64,000 nucleotides of DNA from Actinomucor elegans (taxonomy: Eukaryota > Mucoromycota > Mucoromycetes > Mucorales > Mucoraceae): positions 1,612,001 to 1,676,000 of the forward strand of contig JAMSLZ010000004.1 in NCBI GenBank assembly GCA_026027325.1, in the 5' to 3' direction. How positions within the stretch are numbered: position 1 is the stretch's first letter; each line of letters opens with the position of its first letter. Below are positions 23,906 to 34,927 of this stretch, one piece after another. A program made the translations under genes and the position numbers. The notes below the pieces were generated by a model that did not search any database, was not told where the DNA came from, and worked only from the letters and a program-made list of their open reading frames with translations.

Positions 23906-23995
23906 ATTAATTTTCTTTATTATTCAAAAATGGTAGTGGGTGGTATATATATGATATGAAGTTTGTTTGTGTGTATTATATTTACAATATGAAAA

Positions 23996-24862
23996 TCATG
24001 ATGAACGTAAGCGTTTTGGGTTTGAATCTTCAGTTACAGAACGAGAACGTTTCTTTATGCCGCGATGATAGATAAGAGGAGGAGGAGGACTATCGTTATA
24101 AGGGGATTGAGACGCCGTATTTGGAGATGAAGAAGCAGTACTGCTACCAGAAGAAGAACTGCAAGTAGAAGGGCAATCAAAACGAGATGGGTATTCTTCA
24201 TATTGAGGGTGGTGATTGATAATGGCACTAATCCAGCTCCGTTTTTGTATATGATCATGTAATAGAAACACCCATTTGTCGTATAATGGCTTGCTAACAT
24301 ACAACTGGTAATCAATTAGGCGCAGAAATACCAGTTCAGCAGCATTGATTTCGGCTACATTAAGACTTGCAATTTTGGCCCAGGTTTTGTTCTTGTAGTT
24401 TTTATCATTGAGGTATTTAGAGGCAATCATGAGAGAAGCAAGAAACATGCGTCGTCCACAACAGACCAAAGAGGGCTGTTTACGTTGAATGCAATCGACA
24501 ATAAGTTTCTTGATACGAAATATATAAAAAAGTGCGAGTTGAAGCATGGAATAAGTCGCTCTGGATCGCTTAAGGATTTCTCGAATGAATTGCGAAGTTG
24601 ACATGACAATGACTGAACGTTGAGGTGGTTGAGACCAGATAGAATCGATGATATCAGCGCAAGCATCAATAAGTTTGTCAATCATGATAGAACGCTCCTG
24701 ACAAGAGGTATCCGAGAATTGTTGGTGTTTTTCGATCAATTGTTGGTTTTTGACTGCTGCAATGGGAGGTAAATAGAAAACAGTGCTTGTGAACGGATGA
24801 CAATCCATATTTTTTAGGCTGTAAAGGTTTGGATCTGAGCATCTTCTTTTATAGGTAGGCAT
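23996..24862 (-). CDS. PHO85-type (PCL) cyclin
   Basis: Single-exon frame of 288 aa from the first in-frame ATG; the open frame extends upstream but has no other ATG. The cyclin box (about residues 85-190) contains FIREILKRSRATYSMLQLAL, CCGRRMFLASLMIASKYLND, TWAKIASLNVAEINAAE and VFLRLIDYQLYV. This is the PCL1/2/5-type box in which GRRMFLA-ASK and INxxExxFLxxIDxxLYV are diagnostic. Such cyclins direct a Pho85/CDK5-like kinase in morphogenesis, nutrient signalling or cell-cycle entry; which of these applies cannot be told from sequence. The C-terminal 60 residues are Ser/Pro-rich and end with a basic KKRSRS...NPKRLRSS cluster that could be a nuclear localisation signal. The N terminus carries RRCSDPNLYS, a possible kinase site. 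Confidence 0.85.
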   Translation of the reverse strand: MPTYKRRCSDPNLYSLKNMDCHPFTSTVFYLPPIAAVKNQQLIEKHQQFSDTSCQERSIMIDKLIDACADIIDSIWSQPPQRSVIVMSTSQFIREILKRSRATYSMLQLALFYIFRIKKLIVDCIQRKQPSLVCCGRRMFLASLMIASKYLNDKNYKNKTWAKIASLNVAEINAAELVFLRLIDYQLYVSKPLYDKWVFLLHDHIQKRSWISAIINHHPQYEEYPSRFDCPSTCSSSSGSSTASSSPNTASQSPYNDSPPPPLIYHRGIKKRSRSVTEDSNPKRLRSS

Positions 24863-25008
24863 CAAAAAATTAGAAAAAAGAAGAAAGAAAAGTAAAGGGA
24901 TATCAGTTGCCTTTTGGGCCTCGTTTATATATACATACGATAAAATAGATTTTTCTTTATTATGATTTGACACTTGTAGCGTGATAATAATAAATTATAA
25001 TCCGATTT

Positions 25009-25341
25009 TTATTGGTATAAATGCACTAGACCATAACAAAGAGTATGGAACAGGATATAAGACAATAAACCGCCTAAAGCGCCATCGAATACCATCTCTT
25101 TATATCCATGAATAAAGAACTTGTGAGGTTTACTAGTACGGGTCACCACCAATAAAATAGAAAGTACCAGCCAACTAGCGCCATAGAACAAGAACCCGTT
25201 CACGTTTTCGAGTCCCAAGATCCCGGCTGCAGATCCCGCTATAGCAGAGAAACACGATCGTATATATTGCAATTGTCGAGCATTATGCATCACATGGCTT
25301 TGCACAAACTTATGCGCATCTGGTTGATTAGGTGGGTTCAT
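25009..25341 (-). CDS. ER membrane protein complex subunit 6 (EMC6)
   Basis: Intronless 110-aa protein, the usual length of the family. Near the N terminus it reads NARQLQYIRSCFSAIAGSAAGILGL, followed by a second hydrophobic segment (FLFYGASWLVLSILLVV), a polar loop (TRTSKPHKFF) and a third hydrophobic segment near the C terminus (GALGGLLSYILFHTLCYGLV). NxRxLxxIRxxxSxxxGxxAGILGL is the EMC6/Rab5-interacting family signature. The subunit sits in the ER membrane as part of the EMC insertase, which inserts tail-anchored and multi-pass proteins. It lies between the arrestin-domain gene and the cyclin gene, all on the same strand but each with its own promoter. Confidence 0.93.
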   Translation of the reverse strand: MNPPNQPDAHKFVQSHVMHNARQLQYIRSCFSAIAGSAAGILGLENVNGFLFYGASWLVLSILLVVTRTSKPHKFFIHGYKEMVFDGALGGLLSYILFHTLCYGLVHLYQ

Positions 25342-25536
25342 CTTGAAGCAACTGTAATAATAGGGTGAGTTTTTTTTTTTCTTCTAAACTTTCTCAGCAA
25401 ATGGCACGTTTAGATTGGTCCAAATTTTGAGTCACGTCACTTTTAAATATAGTAGGCAAACGATCATATTATATAAGGTGATGTTTTTGCAAGCCTTTAG
25501 GTCCGCTTGAATCATGCAATTATTAAACAATACACT

Positions 25537-27950
25537 TTATTTCATATGCTGATTCGATAATAGTTTCTCTCTTTTGGCCAAAACGCTCAAAAGATCATTT
25601 ATATCATCATCATCATCATCGCTATCAGAATCACGCGTTGATTTCATTGAACGATCTGTATCTTTTGTATCAGGTTTATATTCTATAACAAATTCATTTG
25701 GTTTTTGATACCTTGATTCATCATGATGAGGTTTTACGCGTGTATCCATCTGAGGAATAGCTTCCTCATCTGAGCTTGAATCGTCATCATTAAACATTTT
25801 GAACACATTCGACTGTTTTTTGGGCTGTTGTTGATCTGTTGCAAAAGATGCCATTGTATCAGTGATTGCGTCAAGCAACTGCAGATGTTCATCTTGTTCT
25901 TCCTCAGAATCAGAATCTTGTTCATCCGCAAACATTTTAAATTCTGCTTCTCTTCGATTAATACGTTTACTCGCTTCTTGTGGTACAGCAACTTGTTCGG
26001 GTTCATAATCAGATTCATCGTCATCATCGGGAAACATTTGGAAGACACGGCTTTCCTCTTTCTTGGTTTCCGAAAACACAGGCTGTTTTATAGGCTCTGG
26101 CTCCATTTCATCTATATCATCACGAGCAAATATATCAAATACGCCGCCTGCATTCGCCGTTGTTCCAGTAATATTAGATGCATTGTCGGCTATTGGCGGT
26201 TGTTGAATAGAATCTTGCTTAATGGAACTATCTTGCTGTACAATCACTGTATCCTCTTGCTGTATAGACACTGTGTCTTCCTGCCGTACAGAATCTGCAT
26301 CCTCTTGTTGGATAAATGATGCATCCCCCTGCTGTACATTCTTTTTTTTATTATTATACAACCGAAATGAAGAAAACATGCTCTTCTTTTTCCCATTACG
26401 CTTTTCGTCACTGGCCGAACTTTGGCTTCCTGTGGATGATTTGCGAAACATACCACCCATAATACTCTTTCGTTCATTACCTAAAGAGAGTGTGGATTGA
26501 GGACTAATTCTGGTGGAGATCGGTGGTGAAGAAATAGTTTGCGGCTGACTAGGTGGCGAATGAATTGGTGGCGAGCTGATAGGTGGCGGTAAAGAAACAG
26601 GGCGAGTAGATGAGAGAGGTGGTGAAGAAATGGGTGGTGAAGAGATAGGTAGTGAAGAGATGGGTGGTGAAGAGATGGGCGGTGAAGAGATACGAGGCGA
26701 AGTTTGTTTGTATGTTGCTGGAGGAGGTGATGTAGTAGGTGTAGATGAATATAGGATGGCATGGGATGATGCTGATTTAGGAGAAGATAAGGGTGAAGCT
26801 GTTGATGAGCTCGAACTACCAGGTGTAGACAATGTACCAACAATAAAGGGTATATCTAGCAACATGAATTTGGATTGCCTACCATCCGTAGTAGTATATG
26901 TGCCTTCTTGTGCAAACACTTGAACACGAATAAAGTAACTGACGGCTAATAATTGACTTTGCTCCAAGGTAATTGTTGGCATTGTACCGCGTGGAATAGG
27001 AAGTCCTATACGTACAGTTTGCACCTTTTGGCTGCTATTGTCGGTATCTGAAGCGGTAATATTGAGATCTGCTACTACACGATGTACTTTTTCACCCTGA
27101 GAAGTATAAGCCCTTGATAAAAATAAAATAAATTAACAATCCTTCCCTCCATTGTACTCTTTAAATGATACTACCTTCCATTAGCTAATACTTGGTTGAT
27201 TCGAAATAGCGATATAGATATACCCTGTCTTCGTGTAAACTCCATAGTATTCCATATAGATATAGACACAGGAATAGCTATTCCTGGTACGCATCCTCGA
27301 CAAGGTAATGTCACTCGCATGGCAGACGTGAAATCCAATAGATGAGGTATAGACACTGTAAATATCTGTTCGGCCCTTTGTGGGGTCATCATATCTGGTG
27401 TTTTCGTATAAATCGGTTCGAATACATGCACTACACGTTGAGCAAAGAACTTCTGCCGCTTTTCATCTGTTGGTTTATCTACAAAGGCCTCTAGCATATA
27501 CATGATCTTATTAGGTGATACGCCCACACTTTCAGTCCAGCTTGGTAAAGGTCGGTCATTGGGTACGTGCACTGTAAAGGCCAACGCTACTGTTTTGTTT
27601 CTTTGCAATTCCACCTTAGGCTCTTGTGATGAGGTAGCTGCCAAGATGAGTTGAGTATCGTAACAAGGAACACTACTAGTGCCTTTCTGAGCTTTATTCG
27701 TTGATTTAACTAAGTTTGGCCCGAGTTTCCAGCACTCGTTGAAATACGTGTATTGGTCGCTATTGGATTGGATCGGTTGAACGTGAATACGGCCTGTCCA
27801 TGCTAAACGAAAATTGCGTAGTGTATGCGATTGATTCGCAGTAAAAAAGACCTTTCCATGAACTGCATCACCAGGAAAGTATCTAGGTTGACTTGTACTG
27901 CTACCGTCCAGTATAATTTCTAATTTTACGTCGAGAGGAACGGGAACCAT
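25537..27950 (-). CDS. Arrestin-domain (ART-like) adaptor with long disordered acidic tail
   Basis: Two exons (27950-27175, 27112-25537) give 783 aa. The first 370 residues form an arrestin N/C fold: DVKLEIILDG, YFPGDAVHGKVFF, LAFTVHVPNDRPLPSW, then a C-lobe with VTLPCRGCVPGIAIPVSI and VSYFIRVQVFAQEG. The rest looks disordered: a PPISSPPISS-type Ser/Pro repeat array (about residues 415-475), QQEDT-type repeats, and four spaced copies of an Fx(I/M)F motif followed by acidic residues (VFDIFARDD, VFQMFPDDD, EFKMFADEQ, VFKMFNDDD). ART adaptors recruit Rsp5-type ubiquitin ligases to plasma-membrane proteins. I do not see a clear PPxY motif, so coupling to Rsp5 is uncertain and binding to endocytic or trafficking adaptors through the Phe motifs is an alternative. 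Confidence 0.8.
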
Positions 27951-28340
27951 TCTTTTTTTTTATTTTTCTTTTGTAGTGAAACAAAAAAACAAAAAAAAAG
28001 GTGGAAATAAGAAGGGAAAAAAAGCTTAATATCATGTTGGTGTATACATGTACAAAAAAGCTCAGCCACAGTTAAAGTGTACTACAGAAAACCTGCAATG
28101 AATAGTTAGTTGAAAAAAAAAAAAAAAAAAAAAAAAAAAAAGCCCACTACAGTCATGTACCAATAAGGGTCCAATGATGGGTTGATTGCGCCAAAACATA
28201 TATATAGTACACGTACAGACGCCTTTTACTGACCAAGGACTTTGTTCACTGTCCACCTGTTCTTATCCCCAATTAGGCTTCTGTACATCATACAGCTATC
28301 TATATTCATACAAACTCAAAAAGATGCGTCTTGATCTGAT
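27951..28340. other. intergenic with 30-nt A tract
   Basis: Spacer between two - strand genes. It holds an uninterrupted A run at 28112-28141 and T/A-rich leader sequence of the arrestin-domain gene. No gene seen. Confidence 0.6.
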
Positions 28341-29342
28341 TTATTCCATTGGGGGGTATAATTTTGTAGGCAAAGGCTTTAGATCAGGTTCCATAAACGA
28401 ATGTTTCGCTTCATCTGTATACAATTTCTCGGGCGAATAATACTGTTCAATCATGCTTGTATCCAATAATTGAGGATATTTTTCTACTAGCGAAAAGAAA
28501 TCACCTTGATTCTCTTGATTTGACCTCACAGCAGCAGACACCAAAGCAATATAAAAACTCGTAATTGTTTCGTGATACGCTTGACTCTTGCTTGGATTCT
28601 TTTGAAAATGAGTACGAATCGTTTCCTTGATGACAGGCTCGGCAGCATCAGGGCCTAATTCTCGAATATAATTCCAAGCCATACGCAAATGAGCGCGATG
28701 CATCCATTTATGTGCTGATCGATCGTTGTCATTGTTAAATTGCTTCATAAACACTTGTTCTCCGAGGCTTCGGTAATGACGATCGTAATACAAAAGTGGT
28801 TGTGCTTCTTGTCGAACACCATGTTCTCCACCTACTCCTTCTTCTACCTTGAGTACCTGTGTAATCCACATTTCGTGATCACCCAACTGAACTACCTTGT
28901 AAACACGACAATGCATAGCGCCTAATGTGCCCATAAGTACAGGTAGACCTGTTTGTGGGTCATCGTAAAACGGCACAGTTGAAAATGGATCCTCATGTGG
29001 AGAAGAGAATGCTACGGATTGCGCGACTTGTTCATGTGCCAACATGTTCAACACCATGCTGCCAGAAGAATGAAGCAGATCGGAGGCACGTGAAGGTGTA
29101 CGTACGCAAAAGCTAACTAAAGGATCAGGATGGAGACAGACAGAAGTGAAAGAAGCAACCGTGATGCCTCGGCGATGTGCGCGATCGTCTGGTTGTGAGG
29201 TGGTTACAACAACAATGGGCTGAGGTACCTTGCGCATAATACCCCGGACATCCTCAATGACACCTGAGGTAGTACTGAAATGACGGGTATGCAGCTGTTT
29301 GATAGGAGGAAAAAAGGTCAATCCTAGTTTTCGAAAGGCCAT
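28341..29342 (-). CDS. Flavin reductase-like domain protein, probably mitochondrial
   Basis: Single-exon frame of 333 aa. Residues 1-26 (MAFRKLGLTFFPPIKQLHTR, then HFSTT) look like a mitochondrial presequence. The flavin-reductase-like fold follows: VRGIMRKVPQPIVVVTT, RGITVASFTSVCLHPDPLVSFCV, HSSGSMVLNMLAHEQ and LGAMHCRVYKVVQLGDHEMWI (about 30-205). This family binds FMN and uses NAD(P)H to reduce flavins. A helical C-terminal part of about 120 residues (from HKWMHRAHLRMAW) has no domain I recognise; it may be a lineage-specific extension that partners another protein. The exact substrate is not known. Confidence 0.8.
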   Translation of the reverse strand: MAFRKLGLTFFPPIKQLHTRHFSTTSGVIEDVRGIMRKVPQPIVVVTTSQPDDRAHRRGITVASFTSVCLHPDPLVSFCVRTPSRASDLLHSSGSMVLNMLAHEQVAQSVAFSSPHEDPFSTVPFYDDPQTGLPVLMGTLGAMHCRVYKVVQLGDHEMWITQVLKVEEGVGGEHGVRQEAQPLLYYDRHYRSLGEQVFMKQFNNDNDRSAHKWMHRAHLRMAWNYIRELGPDAAEPVIKETIRTHFQKNPSKSQAYHETITSFYIALVSAAVRSNQENQGDFFSLVEKYPQLLDTSMIEQYYSPEKLYTDEAKHSFMEPDLKPLPTKLYPPME

Positions 29343-30549
29343 GGAAAAAAAAAGGATATTTAGAATAGGCTCGCGTATTTAGAGATAAGGTGAAGTAATA
29401 GATATCCAGTTTATGACCCAAGGAAACCTTGTGAGGACGGGGATTAAAGATTTGATCCTCTTTTTACTGTTTCATCTCCGAAATCCAATCAAGACATCCG
29501 GAAATTCTCGGCCGATTTTTGAGGGTTTGCCCTCTGCAAATGCCTTAGTAGGATTGTATTTAAATTTCCCGTTTAAGGTTAAACGATTATTGCTTCGAGG
29601 TTCTAGTAGTAGACGTCTGAAATACTTAGCTGTTACCGGTAATAACTTCTGTAATTGTGCAAATATGTTTTTATATTTTTTTTAAAAATTTATTTGATAT
29701 TGAAAACTAAATGTATCAGCATAAAAGTCCCCAAAAAATGCTTCTATTTTAAATGCACGTTTTCTCTATGAATATATTAAAAAACACAGTACGATATTAG
29801 TATGATTCGATATAATATTAGCAGATGTATCATTTTTTTATGATACTATACATCTACCATGAGTTAGTATTTGTGTAACTCGAATAATCTTGCACATAGG
29901 TTAACGTCAAATGTCAATGACATAAATAACAATCGCTACCAATTGTCGACCCTAATATACACTATACGCTCTGCCAATCCACATTTGATGGATTTTAACA
30001 ACTTCTGGCCATGCTTGTCATATTGGATATATTGTATATAATAATTTTGCTGTAAAAATGCAATGCAACGAATAAAAGATGTGTAAATACGAACTCACAT
30101 TTTTTTTTCTTACTTGAAACATATTATATCCCTCCAGCCACAGCTGTAGGGCAACCAGCCACGTCCAAACAGTTGCAATGACTTGACATTCGAACAAAGT
30201 TGGAGTAATCCCAATGGATCGATTATAGCATTCGCTTGAAGCTTCAAGGCTTGGTTTCCTAAACGTTTTTTCACGCATATATTCGATAAAAGTCTGCTGC
30301 GTTTTGCAGTAGCATCGGGATTGTTTCAACTGCATCTGTGAGTAGAGTACAGTGTTGTAGATCATAGTATACTAATTGCAGCAGGCCAAGTTACATTGAA
30401 ACTTGCCTTCAATACTTGTTTCACGACTGCAAATATCAACAATTATCTCAAAAGGAAATCGCTCCATTTTTTAAAAATAACGCAACTCTTGTACAAAACT
30501 GGAAAAAAAAAACGGGAGTATCAACGGAAAGACACATGATGGCTCATGT
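29343..30549. other. intergenic, AT-rich
   Basis: Promoter side of the flavin-reductase gene, then AT-rich DNA. Open frames at 29413-29685 and 30018-30365 show no domain or neighbouring splice structure. Nothing else seen. Confidence 0.5.
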
Positions 30550-30860
30550 TTGACAATGAAGTTACCTGGTGCCCCTGTGTGCATGATGCATTTTATAACT
30601 TTAACCTTGAATTTGAAAGAACAATTAGATCTGTTCGTGATACTTGTTTCAAAATTGAACCATGTACCAGAACTCCGAAATTTGACTATGAGTGGACCTG
30701 GGGACGATATTGATGATACTACACTCGATATATTACACATACATATGTCGCATCGAAAGCATTTGCATTTAATAGATGGTACATACGCGTTTAGTGGGTG
30801 CCATTAGAGGAACTACAATTCAAGATCTTTTCCGAAGCAAGCATATGGTTGGATAAGGTG
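30550..30860 (+). pseudogene. decayed leucine-rich-repeat (F-box-type) fragment
   Basis: Two frames overlap at about 30800. The first reads ELRNLTMSGPGDDIDDTTLD and MSHRKHLHLIDGTYAFSG; the second continues with PLEELQFKIFSEAS. The Leu spacing resembles LRRs of fungal F-box-like proteins, and the frame change implies decay. There is no start, F-box or complete repeat set. The match is weak and made by eye. Confidence 0.35.
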
Positions 30861-30889
30861 CATAGCCATACTGCCAAACTGCGTATTGC

Positions 30890-31690
30890 TGCTGAAGGCT
30901 TTTTAACATTACTAATGACATTGCGTATAACCTTCTTGCAATATTCTGTTTTTATGCAGAAGCTGGTTCCTAATCATCCAGTTTGGAAATATCAGATATT
31001 TAGTGATACTTTATATATGAAATTTTAAGAGTTGCTACAGATGTAAAATCATTGTGTTATGGTTGTAGGGAATTGGAAAGAGCTGCTGAAGTGGAAAACA
31101 ATCAAGAACAAATGATAATGCAACGATTATTCCTATTATCGAGCGTCAGTTATCAAATCTTTTTGACCACTAGCGAGCTACTTATGAAAAACTTGAGGGT
31201 ATGATGCGAAACTTGAATCTTGAATTATCTGATACATCATCCGGAAGAGCACCATTGAAAATTAATTTGAATTGACCCCAAGGAATCGATATCCCTGTAG
31301 TTTCTATGCCCACCATCAATATCAACAGTTCAGCTATCAGCATGAATACGCCTTCTGTACCTTTTCCCTTTGAGTCATGACACCAACCCAGCTACTACTG
31401 TAGTACCTACCAGGTATCGGCTTAGCCGTGGCCTCAACTCAATCCCAGATCTTTGGAAAGAGTGGAATGAAGGGCCCGGTGACAATCTTTCCTTCGAATA
31501 TTTGGATCAAAACCGTTCAGGTTAGTACGCCAACGATAAAGCCTCCTATATGCATAGAAAGCAAATCATCAAAGCCATCAAAGAGTTTGCCAGAGCAGAA
31601 GGTATCACAATGAGACAAACTGCCTACAAAGCAGAATTTCTTCTCAATGGAAAGCCCTTAGACTATTTTTCTAAGGACTCTAGTAATATC
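30890..31690 (+). pseudogene. Crypton/Ndc10-GCR1-like element relic
   Basis: Fragments in changing frames keep the order of an Ndc10_II plus GCR1_C protein. LRITFLQYSVFMQKLVPNHP (about 30920-30990) resembles the Ndc10-like 'FLQDSV..L.P.HP' core. It is followed by a charged coiled coil (ATYEKLEGMMRNLNLEL), then YRLSRGLNSIPDLWKEWNEG (about 31409-31470), which is the conserved start of the GCR1_C DNA-binding domain. Next comes an in-frame TAG where the family usually has Trp, then HRKQIIKAIKEFA. Such domain pairs occur in Crypton tyrosine-recombinase transposons and factors derived from them. In-frame stops at 31026 and near 31523 plus frame changes show it is dead. Confidence 0.6.
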
Positions 31691-32049
31691 TTTGCTTTGA
31701 AAACAGTAGTTAAGAATAGACCGGCGTTATATTTATGGATAATTCTTAAATCATTGTCGTTTGGATCTTTTCTTGAATTCATTGCATAATGACGGTTTGA
31801 ACGAGCTCAGTATTCATCTATATGGTTCCTTCAACGCATCCAATACATTATACCGCTTATTCAAGTACTCAAGTGTGTACCTAGCCTGACAGGTATTGTT
31901 CATTACACGAATTGGTTTGACATAGGGTTCACATCAATTGTAACAATGCAAACCGTTTCACACATCTTGATTTGGAAATATGTCAATTGATTTACGGTTA
32001 TATGCTGTCACCTAATATACACAAAAATCCATTCAATTTGTGATTCACA

Positions 32050-32080
<31 letters not shown>

Positions 32081-33131
32081 CCCTTACTGTAATCATTTTT
32101 TGTTCTTTTTCTTAGTCAGTTTCTTCATTTCACGTTTGATCTTTGACATAATATGAAGCTGAAAATATTCCAAGTTTGCTACAAGTGGACGAGATTATCC
32201 AGTAAGATCAAATCGAACGTTGTATTTATTTGAAGTCAAAATATAAGCCAGAAAAAGAATGTGTTGAAATAAAGTACCTCAAAAAGAGTGCAGTGTTTGC
32301 TATAAGTCTCTTCATTTATCGCCTATTATTAATAGTTTGTTTATTCGTGGCGACGGGTATCCTTTATAGCTAGATATTGTAGATAAAAAGTGTAGTCCAA
32401 CACGATCAATGGCATGACTGGCAATTGATTCGGATATATTGCCTTGTAATGACTGCATATAAATAAAATGTTTGTCAAAGAGTTGTTATCCTATCAGATC
32501 TTATGCTGCTACAATCTTGAGAGTAAATTTTACAATAACTTTCTATAAAGACTAACCCCTAAACAGGCGAATATAAAAGACAATTTTGGATCAGAGTGTT
32601 TCAAGTTCCTAATCAAGTGCATAACACTAACTAGAGAAGACACTTGTATTACTGAGAAGATTGACTTGCCAGCGACTATTTAAAGGACAAAAAACATGGA
32701 CTTTTTGCAATTATTACCCTCTAATTGAATTGATAGATAACAGTATCAAGCTATAATAAGATATTGCTAAACACACTGTGTAGTAAATAGATGAGCTGTG
32801 CTGCAGTTTAATGGACAGTACGTCATTTGCAATAGTATATGAAAACTTTCACCTTTAGAATATATTGAACAATTTATTTAAACAAGTATCCGGTATCTCA
32901 TCTGATACTATTTACTTTTAGATCTCCATCTATCTCAAGAATCTGATAACTTGCTGGGGTCACCGGCTTGTGACATGGGAACTTTGCTTGTTTAGGGAAG
33001 GGAATGCATTATCTCAGACTTGTGAGTGTATAAACATATAAACAAGTGGGACTCTTATTATTTATCAGATGAATAGCCTGGTTCCGTTTCTCTCTTTCGC
33101 TTAAAGTTAACTTTTCTTACATTATTACAAC
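31691..33131. other. intergenic with (CT)n microsatellite
   Basis: No supported gene. A TC run of 12 units lies at 32057-32080. The last 100 bases would be the promoter of the LRR gene. Confidence 0.55.
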
Positions 33132-34718
33132 ATGGCACTTACTTATTTGATTGGCGGAAGGACCTTGGAAGGTGTTAAGGAGATCACCGAACAAGAAGCT
33201 ACCACCACCTCTTCTTTTTCTTTCTCATCCGATTCATCAGTAGGATCATCATCGATATCTTCTTATACCACTGATAGCAACGATGCCCTCATGCTGAGAA
33301 GATTAGGTCTTTCATCCGAAGAGCTTGCTCATCGTCTCTCTCTTGAAGCTCAAAACCATCCAGGTCATTTCGTCGAGCTCGATGTATCGCGCAACCAAAT
33401 CACTGATATACCCAACACCCTTCTCTACCGTACTTATTTTTCACTTACTCATCTAAACCTCTCTTGTAACAGCCTTAGAACAGTTCCATCTGCTCTTTTA
33501 CGTCTCTCTCATTTGCAGCACCTTAATTTATCGGAAAACTATATCGAGCACATTCCAGCTGACATGCCTTCATGCCTTTCGCATTTGCTTGTCTTGACCC
33601 TAGATAGCAACCAGTTACAAACACTGCCAGACACCATAGGCCAATGGCATCAGCTACGCGAATTTCGTCTTGGTTCCGAGTATGGTGGTAACCGTCTTAC
33701 TCAGCTACCTAACTTGTCCGATATGCACCATCTGATCGAATTGGATGCATCGTTTAATCAGATAGAAGCTATTGAGCCACATACATTTGAAGGTCTGCAT
33801 CGCCTGAGGTATCTCAACTTGGCACATAATCAACTACGCCATATACCGACTCTGAGATCCTGCGAGCAACTGACCACGTTGGATTTATCAGATAATCAGC
33901 TGATGGAGATACCGCTTGGGGATGTAGGCGTATTAGTTAGGTTACAGTTGTTGAATTTGAGTAATAACTTGATTGAGGCTTTACCCATGGAACTACTGGA
34001 TCAAGAGATGCAGACTCAGGTCGTAATTAAAGGGAATCCAGTAGCATCATATGAATATCAATACCTGCAGCAGCAGCAGCAGCAGCTTCAGGAAGATGAA
34101 GATAATAATGCAATGGAAGAAAGCAGTAATAGCAGGAATATAGCTCAGCAAGCTACTATTGCTTCCACCACGTATACCCCCAACGAACTTGCAATAGCAG
34201 TAGAAGAAGAGAATCCTAGAGCATCATTAACACCTGAAGACATACCTAACACTAGTACACCTATATTACTTCATTCGTTACAAGAAATCGCTTTACGTAC
34301 TCTTCTAATATCAAATCACCATAATAGAACAGAAGAAATGATACCCGAACATATTGCTGAAGATATACGCAATCAAACCCAACGCTGCATACAATGCTTA
34401 GATCCTTTTGTACATGAATGGGTCACTTCTTTACAACGGAAATCCTATCGAGGATATGCTTCCGTAGTACGGCAAGTGAGGTTTTGCAGTACACGGTGCT
34501 GGCTAGAATATAGAGAGCATCTAGAACAACAAGCACTAGCATTACAAAGTCAAGTAACGCATCCAACGCAGCAGCAAGAGGAAGCAATGCAGTATATTGC
34601 ACATCATCCACAAGCCATGGAGCCTGCTTCTGTAGATTGGATTTTGGCTGCTGTTATGGCGTCTTCAGCTCAAGAAGAACAAGCAGATATACTGGCAAAT
34701 TATCATATGTATTTTTGA
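33132..34718 (+). CDS. Leucine-rich-repeat protein with C-terminal Cys cluster
   Basis: Intronless 528-aa protein from the first ATG after a T-rich leader. Residues 1-60 are Ser-rich. About nine LRRs run from about 80 to 305 (LTHLNLSCNSLRTVPSALL, LQHLNLSENYIEHIP, LRYLNLAHNQLRHIPTL, LQLLNLSNNLIEALP), the typical 'LxxLxLSxNxLxxIP' type found in signalling scaffolds. A CAG-encoded Gln run follows (about 313-320), then a disordered acidic stretch. Near the C terminus C418-x2-C421 and C451-x3-C455 could bind one zinc ion. There is no signal peptide or transmembrane helix, so a cytoplasmic scaffold is likely. Partners are unknown, and I cannot assign it to Sog2, Ccr4 or adenylate cyclase families, which have additional domains. 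Confidence 0.85.
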   Translation: MALTYLIGGRTLEGVKEITEQEATTTSSFSFSSDSSVGSSSISSYTTDSNDALMLRRLGLSSEELAHRLSLEAQNHPGHFVELDVSRNQITDIPNTLLYRTYFSLTHLNLSCNSLRTVPSALLRLSHLQHLNLSENYIEHIPADMPSCLSHLLVLTLDSNQLQTLPDTIGQWHQLREFRLGSEYGGNRLTQLPNLSDMHHLIELDASFNQIEAIEPHTFEGLHRLRYLNLAHNQLRHIPTLRSCEQLTTLDLSDNQLMEIPLGDVGVLVRLQLLNLSNNLIEALPMELLDQEMQTQVVIKGNPVASYEYQYLQQQQQQLQEDEDNNAMEESSNSRNIAQQATIASTTYTPNELAIAVEEENPRASLTPEDIPNTSTPILLHSLQEIALRTLLISNHHNRTEEMIPEHIAEDIRNQTQRCIQCLDPFVHEWVTSLQRKSYRGYASVVRQVRFCSTRCWLEYREHLEQQALALQSQVTHPTQQQEEAMQYIAHHPQAMEPASVDWILAAVMASSAQEEQADILANYHMYF

Positions 34719-34927
34719 AAAAAAAAGGGATTTATTTCACTTGACATGATACAATAAACACAAGTTGTATTTTTCTCTTTTACTTTACAGCTTCTTTACT
34801 ACTACAACTTTTTTTCTTCTTCCTTTTCTTACTTTTCCCCATATATATTTGGAGCAGGACAAGAGAAGCCCAAATCAACACTCTCCTTGGACTTGCATGA
34901 TCCTCATTAGTTGCAAAAAAGGTGTTT

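Larger units (their letters stand above)
20174..23995. other. 3.8-kb gene-poor region
   Basis: No supported gene. It contains the MGA2-like promoter, many A/T tracts, a CTTT repeat near 22805-22820, dispersed repeat copy C, and two short inverted repeats around GGTTCAAT (22643-22658 and 23041-23055). Confidence 0.5.

Noticed and set aside
25570..25625. CAT/TCA-rich run near the arrestin-domain 3' end as a possible microsatellite
   Set aside because: It is coding (Asp/Ser run) on the - strand.
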